A stretch of DNA of 64,000 nucleotides, from contig OX393553.1 of the NCBI GenBank assembly GCA_947650365.1, positions 38,047,947 to 38,111,946 of the forward strand, in the 5' to 3' direction. A model generated the notes under the pieces. That model was not told the DNA's origin. It was given only the letters and a program-made list of their open reading frames with translations, and ran no database searches. Below are positions 45,051-56,342 of the stretch, one piece after another (the first letter of the stretch is position 1; each line of letters starts with the position of its first letter). The DNA comes from Chamaelirium japonicum. Its lineage: Eukaryota > Streptophyta > Magnoliopsida > Liliales > Melanthiaceae. The position numbers and the translations under genes were made by a program.

Positions 45051-47099
45051 GTTGGCGACCTTTATGGATCACTTCCTTCGCTAAGGCGATTCCGACCGTA
45101 CTCGGCCTTAGGAGTGAGCTAGCCATTGTGCTCACCCTGGTATAGCCTTGTGCCACTTGTATTGTCACACGTAGAGTAGCCATGCTACTAAGAACAACAA
45201 TATACCACTCACTGTACCCCATTAGCTGGCAACCCCAGAGTTCGACCGGTGGGAGTCCGACGATTGGGCAACCGACGATGCTGACCCTGACTTGGCACAT
45301 ACCCTCGATCTCCCCTGAGAGGACGATCTAGCCTCTTGAGCCCGCACTCAAGGTTAGCGGAACTGATCCCTCCAGGTCACGCTTGTCTCAGAGTTGATAA
45401 TGCGAATGCGGGTCCAACCTGTTTGCGTAGTCGTTTGTGCATGAGATTGACCCCTGGCGGCAACGAGGTGCTACTTAGCAGCCTAGGCTGGCCACTAGTG
45501 CGATTCCCGTGCAAACACATCTTTTGATAAATCAAGCCCGATCGTGATCGGCTTTGCCGATTTTGCCATCAACTGGCGCGATTACGACCGATTGGTCGGA
45601 TTAGTGCTATTGAATCCTAGTGCGACTCCTCGCATCAGCAACTACTTGTAAGTTGTAACCAGGGCCGGCTCGACCATAAGATCATTAAGGTGGTCGTCTA
45701 AGGTCCCATGTGAAAAGAAAGCCCCCCAATCCCAAAACTACGTTAATAACCAAAGGCTTCATATGAAAATAAGGCCCAAATCCATTTAAATAGCTTCATA
45801 GTCTTACAAAATAAAAACCTAAGGCCATATATAAGATAAAACTTAAGGCTAGATGAATAAGGAGAAAAAACTCGTAAACTTACTCTATCGACCATAAAAA
45901 TTAGGTTCAAAAATTACAAAAAGAATAAGGAGAAAAAATCTACACTTTTGGTCAACTCAAATTAGGATTCCAATTTATTCAAACTCAGATTCCTCACACA
46001 AGTTCACTCAAACTAGGACTCCTCATATTGGAATTTGGTAGTCCTTGTTGAATCCAAATCAGAGTTACCTCATCATATCTAAATGCATGTACACTCGAAT
46101 CAGGAGTAACTAATAAGATTGGTATACCCGGAATGCATCATTAACATAGCCTGGACAACATGCTTACCCGTGTCCCTCCTTATCAAGCAAAGTATGCTCT
46201 TTATATTCTTCCATGGCTGTTCTCTTGTTACCTCCATCTCTTTTTTCCTCTTGTAAACAAGTTTATGATCATTAGATGCATCATTGACTTCCTCTTCTTG
46301 CGAACTTGCCTCAGATACAATTCACCTGATGGTAAATACCCACCATTTGATGGCTAATAACCCTAATTTCCTGCCCAATTCTTGGATTCCAAGGAATACG
46401 TGCTATCCTTTGACGTGGGAAATGATCGTTTTGTGCTTCTATCTTCATAAACAAATTCAAACAATGATTATGAATAAATTTATTTTGCAACAAATGATTA
46501 TGAGTATTAATAAGATGAAATACACAATTCTAGTGTTGTTATCCTGCTCTAAGAAGATAAACCTTATACCCATTATCCACTTATGTATTTTCGAGAATCT
46601 GCTTATCCATGTAAATACCATAAGTGGGACCATTACTAGAAAAGTTTAAGAATCCAAAGTGATTCCAGATTTGAGTTTGATATGGAATTGCAATATGAAA
46701 GTGGTTGAAGATCGTAAGGTATTATGCTAGATGTCTACTACTATGAGGATTAGGGATCTAAGAGGGTTTTAGGAAAAAGCAAGGATTTGTGATGGTAGTC
46801 CTCAAAAGTTGTTCTTGCTAGAATTTATTTGTGAGTTAAGAAATTTGGGAATTTGAAGGGATTGAATTGGATTTCTAGACAATTTAGACTTTTAGATGGA
46901 TCTAGTAGTTAATCTAAGGAAGAAAATAATGGAGTACTAGTACTTGGGTTGCAATTTAAAGTACCTAGCAAAAAAATGGTAAAATCTTACTGCAAAAAAG
47001 CAGGAAAGTTTACTAGAAAGTTTAAATGAGTCCAAGCCTAATTACATAGCAGTAAACTAACTTTGAAACACACTCAAAACTCGAAAGGGGGTATTGATA
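45051..47099. other. Repeat-derived sequence, no gene supported
   Basis: Includes the possible gypsy leader to about 45660 and a dispersed repeat at about 45662-45860 matching 35715-35900. AT-rich sequence follows, with short open frames (for example 46284-46649) that lack any recognisable domain. Confidence 0.5.
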
Positions 47100-47990
47100 A
47101 TATCATAATGTAGGTCCCAAGCTTGGTAGCACAGTCAACAAGTCTGATCTTTTTTCAATGAATTTGGTGGGCTTATCCATCAACCCATCTTTGGATAGAG
47201 TAACGGAACCGCTTCTTTGTTTTCAATCTTCTGGCAAATAAAATGAAATCAAATTCAATATGTTTGCTTTTTTTTGTGAAAAACACGATTATTTGCGGTT
47301 GCTGTATGCGCATTGTGGCTTCAAAGGTATGAGCAATTGCTTGATACTTCTACATTGGACATGCCTACTATACTTCGTTATGGACCCTTTTAAGAGTTTC
47401 TGCTGGGTTTTGCTCCCGGTGGACATTTTAGATAGAAAACGTATAACATATTTTATCTAACACAAATCTTATCCCTTCCTCTGAGCAATTTCAATCTAAA
47501 GATATTTCAAGGGAGATTGTGGAAATGCTGAGCAAGAAGCTTCTGTAGATTCTCAGAGTCTTTAATGTTACTTTCAGCCAATCATCGACGCAGCTAGAAT
47601 GATATCAAGACTTGACCATGCTTGATGACGACATTATATTCAATGTGGCACTTCAATGACTATGAAACATCTTTACTAAATTTGCAAATTTGGGATGCTA
47701 TATTGACATTTTCAACTTGCACAGTTTTCTTCTCCCTTTTAAAAGTAAATCTAGGTAGCTGTTCCCTGTATACCTCTTCTTGGAATTTCCATGTAGAAAA
47801 GCACTTTGACATCCCATTGATGTGAAGTCCAGTCCATATTGGTGTCCTTGCTAATACAGTCAATATTGCAGGGATGGTTCAAACAGAACTCACCCATAGT
47901 ATCAGATTTAAAAGATAGAGTGGCTTTGCAGAGCGTGGTACTTCTCCTAAAATGTTTGAAGATCATGGAGAATGCCACGTTTTTAAGTAA
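47100..47990 (-). pseudogene. Old copia RT/RNase H remnant
   Basis: On the minus strand, NMDWTSHQWDVKVLF with a following YMEIP (about 47780-47860) matches the copia RT block xDWxxxQMDVKNAFLHG...VYMEIP. KHIEFDF and KIENKEAVP (about 47200-47260) match the C-terminal RNase H block. Order and spacing fit one element, but nearly every segment is shifted or stopped. No LTR is seen. It is unrelated in detail to the other copia copies in the window. Confidence 0.68.
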
Positions 47991-49439
47991 GGATAATGAG
48001 GTAAAAACACCTTGAGTTTATTCTCGCTTATGCAGTTATTTTTTTAGCATCCAATGCAGTTAAACAATCTTTGGTTTTAATCTGGACAGGACCACTTGCC
48101 TGGGATGAAAGGAAACTTGGATTATGAAGGGTCTCTACTGTCTTTTGTTGGGGTTGTTATCAGTGCCATCAAATTGTTTTTAGGTAGACTAAATAAAATT
48201 AATTATTGACCTATTTGGTATATAGTGAGTTCCCATAAATCTTGGGCAAGCATATAAGATAATCTGATAGCTTGTATTGCTGATACTGATAATCTTCACT
48301 TTGTTGCATTGTAGCTCTCTCTCAGATCCAAATTTCTTCAAACATTTTCAGTAGTGGGAAGTCAAATTGTCCCTCAAAGAATGTTGATGCATATTTATAT
48401 ACTGTTCCTGAAGTTCATATGAAGAAAAACCACACGGGTACTTTATCTGCATTTGTTTAGCTACTTTGTTTAATTTTTCTATGAATGTTTTAGTTTGATT
48501 TAGCAGAATGGCTCTTTCCATAAACAATAAACTGTTGAAGAGTCAACGATCAATCTGCAAAACACGAAATGCCCCAACCAATGTCTCGTCTTATATCAGA
48601 TGACATCTTTTTATTTCCCTTGCTATTTTTCCCTTAACTCTTTGACTGCACATAGGCTGACTTGTATACATCATTACCTTATTATGTTTGTATTTTCAAT
48701 AGTGTCTAATCATTCTTTGTATCTTGTACGATCACAAATCTTCTCTATTCTACAACTTCGTATCTAGTTCTACTTCAAATGAGTTTACTGTACGTACATT
48801 ACATCATACAAGCTGTAATTTATGTTTTGAATTGTGTGAGAACAACATGATACATCATCTGTATCTTCATATTGTAAATAGTATCTTAAACATGATGTTA
48901 TTGTAGGCAATTGTGAGGATGGAGCATCTGGTACAGATGTATCTTGGTTAGTATCTAACACATAATACATTAATTTATAATATAATGCAATTCTTTAAGT
49001 CAATTCTTATTATTAGAAAATAACTTAACTACTTCATGGAAAACTAATTGTTATTCTTTCCTTTTTTTATATAGATGGACGATTGACTTTATTGGCCTGC
49101 GAACGGATAATATTAGCCATCAGTTTCTACCATTTTATTTGGCATTTTAAAAAAGATGCGACATTATCTTTAAAGATATTTTTTTTTGTAGTCCTTCAGT
49201 TGATGTATGGATGTTGGTTTTATGTTACTGATCCTTAATAGAAATGAGTATGGATAAACATATGTACTTAGAAGAATAATTTAGTTTTTTTATTTGACAT
49301 TAATTGAGTTTAAATAAATACTTAGGTACTTTTATTTTCAATGAAATGTGTATTTATGAATGCATATGTATACATATTTCAAGAAAAAAAATTTAATATT
49401 TAACAAAATAATATTAAGAATTTGACTTTTAGTGGCACA
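47991..49439. other. AT-rich intergenic sequence, no gene seen
   Basis: Stops in every frame, and no domain or long repeat was recognised. Confidence 0.45.
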
Positions 49440-49948
49440 TGTAATAATTACGTCACTGAATGTGTATATTTTGTGGCCCAATAACTACATCTCCTAATGT
49501 ATACATTTGGCTTAATGGTTAAATTCAACGATACAATTATTATATCGCTAAATATATACATTATACGATGCCAAAGTATACATTCTACGACACTATTATT
49601 TGTTTGCTAGAAGTTATTGGCGACGCTATTATATACGTTGCCAAATATTTTTACTTTTGGCGATGCATATGGTGCGTCGCTAAATGTTCTATATATAAGC
49701 TTAATTTAGTTGTTTTTGCAACGCGAGAGATCATTTCAGTGATGTTTTTTGTTTCAATTGGCGACGCTTATTGCGTCACGATTGGTAAACCTTTCAGTGA
49801 CGCACTTTGATCGCGTCGCCGAAAGTATTCTCAGACGGGGAATAGGCGACGTCTTGGCGACGCAATTTGAAGCATCGCAAAATATATTTCGCAAAGAATA
49901 TAACCGTGATGCTCTAATATGTCACAGAATATGTCTTTTCTTGTAGTG
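49440..49948. mobile_element. CACTA-type element end
   Basis: The sequence ends TTTTCTTGTAGTG at 49948, the inverse of the CACTACAAGAAAA terminus of plant CACTA transposons. The preceding 300 bases carry the GCGACGC/GCGTCGC-type subterminal words usual for this superfamily (for example GGCGACGCTTATTGCGTC). I found no matching left CACTACAAGAAAA end, so it may be truncated. The satellite array starts at the next base. Confidence 0.65.
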
Positions 49949-52900
49949 ATTTTTAGGAGGCAATGATGAGGCTCTTAGAGGGTGTTTTTGGAAGGAATGC
50001 TCGATTGCATATAATTTACTTAAGGTTATCGGGTTGGGGTTCAAAAGATTATGGAAACAGTTTTAGGAAGCAATTTTGGCTCCTCAAATATAGGGAAGTA
50101 CTTAGTGAGGATCCTGGTGGGTGTCTTGGGGAGGAGTGCATAATTTGAGTATAATTTAATTATCCTTATCGTGTGGGGGTCCTGAGAAATTAGGGAGCGA
50201 TTTTGGCTCCCCAAATATAAGGAGTTTTGTAGAAATCCCAAAATAGGGAGGCATATGATGATAATTTTAAAGGGTGTTTAGGAAAGAAGTGCTCGATTTA
50301 TATATAATTCATTTTAGGTTATTAGGTGGGTGTCCTAAGAAAATAGGGAGCGATTTTGGTACCCCAATTGTAGAACTTCAGGTAGTGATCTTAAAAATAG
50401 GAAAGCACATTGTAAGTCCCTTGGAAGATGTTTTGGGAATGGTATTTGATTTGTATATAATTTAGTTATGATTGATGGGTAGGGATCCTAAGAAAATAGG
50501 GAACCATTTTGGCACTCTAAATATAAGGAATCTGGTAGCTATCCGAAAAATATAGAGACACATTATGAGGCACTTGGAGGTTGTTTTTGGGTTGACTGCT
50601 CAATTTGTAAATTATTTTACTTACGGTTGTTGGGTAGGGGTCCTGAAAAAATAGAGATCGACTTTGGCTACCCAAATATAAGGAGTCTGGTACCAATCCT
50701 AAAAATATGGAGACACGTGGTGAGGATCTTGAAGGTTATTTTGAAAAGAAGTACTCAATCTGTATATAATTTACTTATGGTTATCGTGTGAGTGTCCTAA
50801 AAAAAAAAAGGAAGAGATATTGGTTCCCCAAATATAAGAATTCTGGTAGTGATATTAAAATAGGTTGGCATATATCGAGCCTTTTTGTAGGGTATTTTGA
50901 GGAGGAGTGCTCAATTTTTATATAATTTACTTTTGATTATCGGGTGGGAGGACCTAAGAAAGTAGGTAAGTATATGATGAGACTCTTTGAGGGTGTTTAT
51001 GGAAGTAGTATTCAATTTGTATATAATTTAGTTATGATTGTCGGGTGGGAGCCTTGAGAAATTAGAAGTAATTTTGGCTCACAAAATATAAGGAGACTAG
51101 TAGCGATCCCAAAAATAAGGAGGTAATGACGAGGCTCTTTAAGGGTATTTTTGGGAGGAATGCTCGATTGTATATAAATTAATTATAGTTATCGGGTGGG
51201 GGTTCAAAAAAAATATTGAGCTATTTTGGCTCCCTAAATTTAGGAAGTCTAGTAGCAATTCTAAAACTAAAGAACATATTGCGAGGTTCTTAGAGGGTGT
51301 TTTAGGGAGGAGTGCTCGATTGTATATAATTTACTTAAGGTTGTCTTGTGGGGATTCAAAAAAAATATTGAGCGGTTTTGGCTCTTTAAATTTAGGGAGT
51401 CTAGTAGCAATCCTAAAAATAGAGAGGCATATTGTGAGGCTCATTAAGGGTGTTTTAGGACGGAATGCTTGATTCATATATAATTTATTTATGATTTTAG
51501 GTTATTTTTGGGAGGCAATATCGAGGCTCTTAGAGGGTGTTTTTGGGTGGAATGCTTGATTGTATATAATTTACTTAAGGTTATCAGGTGGGGATTCAAA
51601 AAAAATAGGGAGCAGTTTTGGCTCCCTAAATATAGGGAGTGTAGTAGCAATCCCAAAAATAGAAAGCATATTGCAAGGCTCTTAGTGGGTGTTTTAGAAA
51701 GGAGTTCTCGATTTTATATAATTTACTTAAGGTTATTGGGTGGGGGTTCAAAAAAAATATTGAGTAGTTTTGGCTTCCTAAATATAGGGAGTCTAGTAGC
51801 AATCTCAGAAATTAAGAGGCATATTGCGAGGCTTTTAGAGGGTGTTTTAGGAAGGAGTACTTGATTTATATATAATTTAATTATGATTTTAGGGTGTTTT
51901 TGGGAGGTAATAGAGAGGCTCTTAGAGGGTATTTTTAGGAGGAATGCTCGATTGTATATAATTTACTTATGTTTGTCAGATGGGAGTTCAAAAAAAATAT
52001 GGACGCAGTTTTAGGAAGTGATTTTGGCTACCCAAAGATAGGGAAGCACTTAGTGAGGATCCTGGTGGGTGTTTTGGGGAGGAGTACATAATTTGTATAT
52101 AGTTTACTTATACATATCGGGTGGGGGTCCTGAGAAATTAGGGAGCAATTTTGTCTCCCCAAATATAAGGAGTTTGGTAGAAATCCCAAAAAATGGAGGC
52201 ATATGATGATCCTTTTGAAGGGTATTTAGGTTAGGAGTGCTCGATTTATATATAATTTCTTTTAGGTTATCAGGTGGGGGTTCTAAGAAAATAGGGAGTG
52301 ATTTTGGCACCCCAATTGTAGAAAGTCTAGTAACGATCTTAAAAATAGGAAAGCACATTGCAAGTCCCTTGGAATATGTTTTGGGGAGGATGTTTGATTT
52401 GTGTATAATTTACTTATGATTGACGGGTAGGGATCTTAAGAAAATAGGGAACCATTTTGGCATTCCAATTGTAGGGAGTCTAGTATCTATCCTAAAAATA
52501 GGGAGGTACATTACAAAGCTCTTGGAGGGTGTTTTAGGAATGACTGCATGATTTGTAAATTATTTTACTTACAATTGTTAGGTGGGGGTCCTAAAAAAAT
52601 AGAAATCAATTTTGACTACCCAAATATAAGAGTCTGGTAACGATCCCAAAAATAGAAAGACACGTAGTGAGGATTTTAAAGGTTATTTTGGTAAAGAGTA
52701 TTCTATTTGTATATAATTTACTTATAGTTGTCATGTGAGTATCCAAAAAAAATTGGATGATATTTTGGTTCCCCAAATATAAGAAGTTTGGTAGTGATAT
52801 TAAAATAGGTTGGCACATATCGAGCCTCTTTGTAGGGTATTTTGAGGAGGAATGCTTGATTTATATATAATTTACTTTTGATTCTCGGGTGTGGGGTCCT

Positions 52901-54108
52901 AAGAAAATAAGGAAGCAAATGACGAGACTCTTGGAAGGTGTTTATGGAAGCAGTGCTCAATTTGTATATAATTTAGTTAAGATTATTAAGTGGGAGCCTT
53001 AAGAAGTTGGGAGTGATATTGGCTCCCCAAATATAGGGAGTCTAGTAACGATCCCAAAAATAAGAAGGCAATGACGAGGCTCTTAGAGGGTGTTTTTGGG
53101 AGGAATGCTCGATTGTATATAATTTAATTAAGGTTATTGGGTGGGGTTTAAAAAAAACTATGGAGCAGTTTTGGCTCCCTAAATATGGGGAGTCTAGTAG
53201 TAATCCCGAAAATAGTAAACATATTGCTAGGCTTTTAGAGGGTGTTTTAAGGAGGAGTGCTCGATTGTATATAATTTACTTAAGGTTGTCGGGTGGGGTT
53301 CATAAAAAATATAGAGCGACTGTAGCTCCCTAATTATAGGGAGTCTAGTAGAAATCCCAAAAATATAGAGAATATTACGAGGCTCTTAGAGGGTTTTTAA
53401 GGAGGAGTGCTCGATTATATATAACTTACTTAAGGTTGTCGGGTGGGGTTTCAATAAAAATATAGAGCTGTTTTGGCTCCCAAAATATTTAGAGTCTAGT
53501 AGCAATGACAAAAATAGATAGGCATATTGCGAGTCTCTTAGAGGGTATTTTAGGAAGGAGTGCTTGATTTATATATCATTTACTTATGATTTTACGGTAT
53601 TTTTGGGAGGCAATGGCAATGCTCATAGAGAGTGTTTTTGGGAGGAATGCTCGATTGTATATAATTTACTTAAGGTTGTTGGGTGGGGGTTCAAAAAAAA
53701 TATGGAAGTGGTTTTATAGAGCGATTTTGCTCCCCAAGTATAGGAAAGCACTTACTGAGAATCCTGGTGGGTGTTTTGGGAAGGAGTCCATAATTTGTAT
53801 ATAATTTACTTATACTTATCGGGTGGGGGTCCTAAGAAATTATAGAGCGGTTTTGGCTCTCCAAATATTAGGAGTTTGGTAGAAATCCCAAAATAAGGAG
53901 GCATTTGATGAGTCTTTTGAAGGGTGTTTAGGAGAGGACTGCTCGATTTATATATAATTTATTTTAGGTTGTCAGGTTGGGGGCTTGAAAAAATAGGGAG
54001 CAGTTTTGGCGTCCAAATTGTAGAAAGTCTGGTAGCGATATTAAAAATAAAAAAGCACATTGCAAATCACCTAGAGGATATTTTGGGGAGGATATTTGAT
54101 TTGTGTAT
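49949..54108 (+). repeat. Higher-order satellite array, left block
   Basis: Tandem monomers of about 152 bp, with shorter variants of about 88-100 bp. Each contains a (T)GTATATAATTTACTTA box, a poly-A run after GGGTGGGGGTTC, and TTGGCTCCCTAAATATAGGG. Monomers fall into recognisable types that recur in the same order, giving a higher-order unit. The type starting GATCCTGGTGGGTGTTTTGG occurs at 50110, 52058 and 53760, and the type with GTGAGTGTCCTAAAAA near 50788 and 52735. The block is cut at 54108 by a solo LTR. Short plus-strand open frames here are satellite by-products. Confidence 0.93.
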
Positions 54109-54616
54109 TGTAACATCCCCAAAAATATTAATGATTTAATATAATTTAAAACTATATAATAAGAATTTTTGATACAAAATTTAAAATAAAAATCGGACGG
54201 TGCCATTGCGTCCGTCTCGTCGAAACGATTAAAAACCATATATAAACTTTTCCGTTTTGAACTCATTTAAAGCATTAAAAAATTAAAAGAAAAAGGCTAT
54301 ATACATATGTAAACATAAATAGCCAATAGAAAGATTCGAACCCAAGACCCATTTAATAAAATTTTAAATCAGTTCCTCTAACCAAAAATCCCTTAAATCT
54401 TTTCTATTTAATTAAAGTAAAACAAATTATTATTCTATAACTAGGAATACCAAGCGTCATCTGACCGTTCGATCACAATCGAACGGCCAGAATACGAAAC
54501 GACACATAGAATACGAATCGTCATCTGCGACCGTTCGTTTCCAAATCGGACGGCCAGAATACGAAACGACAGATTTGCAATAAAGCCCCCGGGACTCTTC
54601 GTATTCCCGGGGAGCC

Positions 54617-54624
54617 TATATAAA
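54617..54624 (+). promoter_or_regulatory. TATA box of the solo LTR
   Basis: CCTATATAAACCCC in GC-rich surroundings, about 510 bases into the LTR. It marks the likely U3/R boundary and the plus orientation. Confidence 0.65.
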
Positions 54625-55642
54625 CCCCCCCCCTCCCACAAACACCTGCACAACAGTCCTCGCGACCAAGCGGGTCCCACCACCCACCGACCACACTCAG
54701 CCGCCGCCGCCACCGGTCGCCGCCTGCTGGCCGCCGGTCGCCGCCGCCGGCCACCCCACTGTCGACCACCGCCGCCGGTCACCGCCGCCGGCCGCCGCCG
54801 GCCACCACCGCCGGTCACCGCCGCCGGCCGTCGCCGGCCGCAGCCCACCACCGCCGCCGGCCGGCCACCGGTCGCCGCCGCCGCCGCCACCACCGGCCGC
54901 CACCCGGGTTGTTGGGTCGGGTATGTGATTTGAACCCATTAACCCATTTAATTTGGGTTTAAATCCATTTATAAAATAGTGATGCAAAAAGGCCATATTT
55001 GATTTAGAACCCACAACCTCTTCCAAACCTATTCTAAAGCCCTTTAGACTAACCAATAGATCCATTTACATCTTATGTTTATAAATCACCTATAATTAAA
55101 TATATAGATTATCTATGAAAACTATATTGACCTTATCTTACCCATACGGACTCGGAATTGAGTTCCGTCAGTGGCGTTGGATTCGTAATGACAAAATACA
55201 CTTACTTAGATTATAAAATTCCACAACCGACAAATAAAAAGTATATTTACCATTTTACCCCTAGGGTAAAATGGTCATAACCTCTTCATTCTAACTCAGA
55301 ATCGAATTCCGTCTGCGGCCACGGGTTCCTAATAAAAAGCTCTACAAAATGAATATAAATTTAAAATATTTTGGAATTGATCAAAATGCCCCTAAAGGAG
55401 AAAACCCATTAGTTCACATCGAAAGATATTGGAAAAATCCTGGAAAATTTAGGATAAAAACTAACCAATTATTAGTAACATATTTTCAGGTTTTGAGCAT
55501 ACTAAAGCTTCCTTATCAGGAGTAAGAGTTTGCAACGGTTCAGGTAGGGGATTTAAACTCAGTTTATTCATGCTAATTATATACTATAGAATGTCGGTAA
55601 TTTGATATGGAATGGTAAATTTTGAAATACGTAATCACTTAT

Positions 55643-55851
55643 GTGGGTGTGGGGCTAGCCCTGGCTGAGGCCAAAAAGTACCTGGGTGTGGGGCTATCCC
55701 TGGCTTGCGAGCCTAAAAGATAAATCCTGGGTGTGGGGCTGTCCCTGGCTGCGGGCCTAAAAGATAAATCCTGGGTGTGGGGCTGTCCCTGGCTGCGGGC
55801 CAAAAAGATAATCCTAGGTGTGGGGCTAGCCTTGTTGCGGACTAAAAGTAC
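55643..55851 (+). repeat. About 44-bp tandem repeat in the solo LTR, five copies
   Basis: Units begin TGGGTGTGGGGCT and contain GTCCCTGGCTGCGGGCC and AAAGATAAATCC, at 55643, 55682, 55727, 55771 and 55814. Confidence 0.9.
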
Positions 55852-56342
55852 CCGGGTAAGGATTGAGATTCCTACCCTGGCCGGATGAGCCAAAAAGGGA
55901 ATCGGGTGATTAATGTTTTAATTATTTACTTTTCATAGTCATATTTACTGCTTTCAATACATATTATTTAGCATGAGCAAAACTGAGTCATTGGTGAGTC
56001 AGTGGATAGAACTCACCCCCCTACAGATGATGTGCACCCTACAGAGACAAACCCTGCAGTACCCGGAGAAGATGAGGAGCGATCAGGATGCGACCCAGAA
56101 GGAATTGAAGACCTACTCTACACTCCTTTCTATGACGACGACGGAGCTGGATTATGATGTGACAATGTGGAAAGTCTTAGTTTTAGGCTTTTGATTTTAA
56201 TAAATTGTATGAAACAATGATGTTTTAATAGATTGGCTCAGTAATTTCCATATTTGATGGATTTTAGTTATATCAAGTTTTTATTCCTAACACCCCAGTA
56301 TTATACGGGTTGAATTAATCCGTAAAATATCGGGGCGTTACA

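Larger units (their letters stand above)
54109..56342 (+). mobile_element. Solo LTR (2.2 kb) inserted in the satellite
   Basis: Starts TGTAACATCCCC and ends CGGGGCGTTACA, with TGTAAC/GTTACA inverted tips, and is flanked on both sides by TGTAT (54104-54108 and 56343-56347). The 5-bp duplication and TG...CA ends show an LTR retrotransposon. There is no primer site, polypurine tract or coding region, so it is a solo LTR left by recombination. The TGTAACATCCC/GGGGCGTTACA termini and large size recall Ty3/gypsy Tekay/Del-type LTRs. It contains a TATA box, a GCC-triplet-rich region (about 54700-54900) and a tandem repeat. A 150-codon minus-strand frame across the GCC region is compositional. Confidence 0.88.

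Noticed and set aside
51508-51864. 118-codon plus-strand open frame and many similar 60-100-codon frames
   Set aside because: They recur because satellite monomers recur. Frames shift between monomers and there is no sign of protein-level constraint.
54441-55065. Minus-strand open frames rich in Ala, Gly and Arg
   Set aside because: They cross the GCC-triplet-rich part of the solo LTR and reflect composition only.
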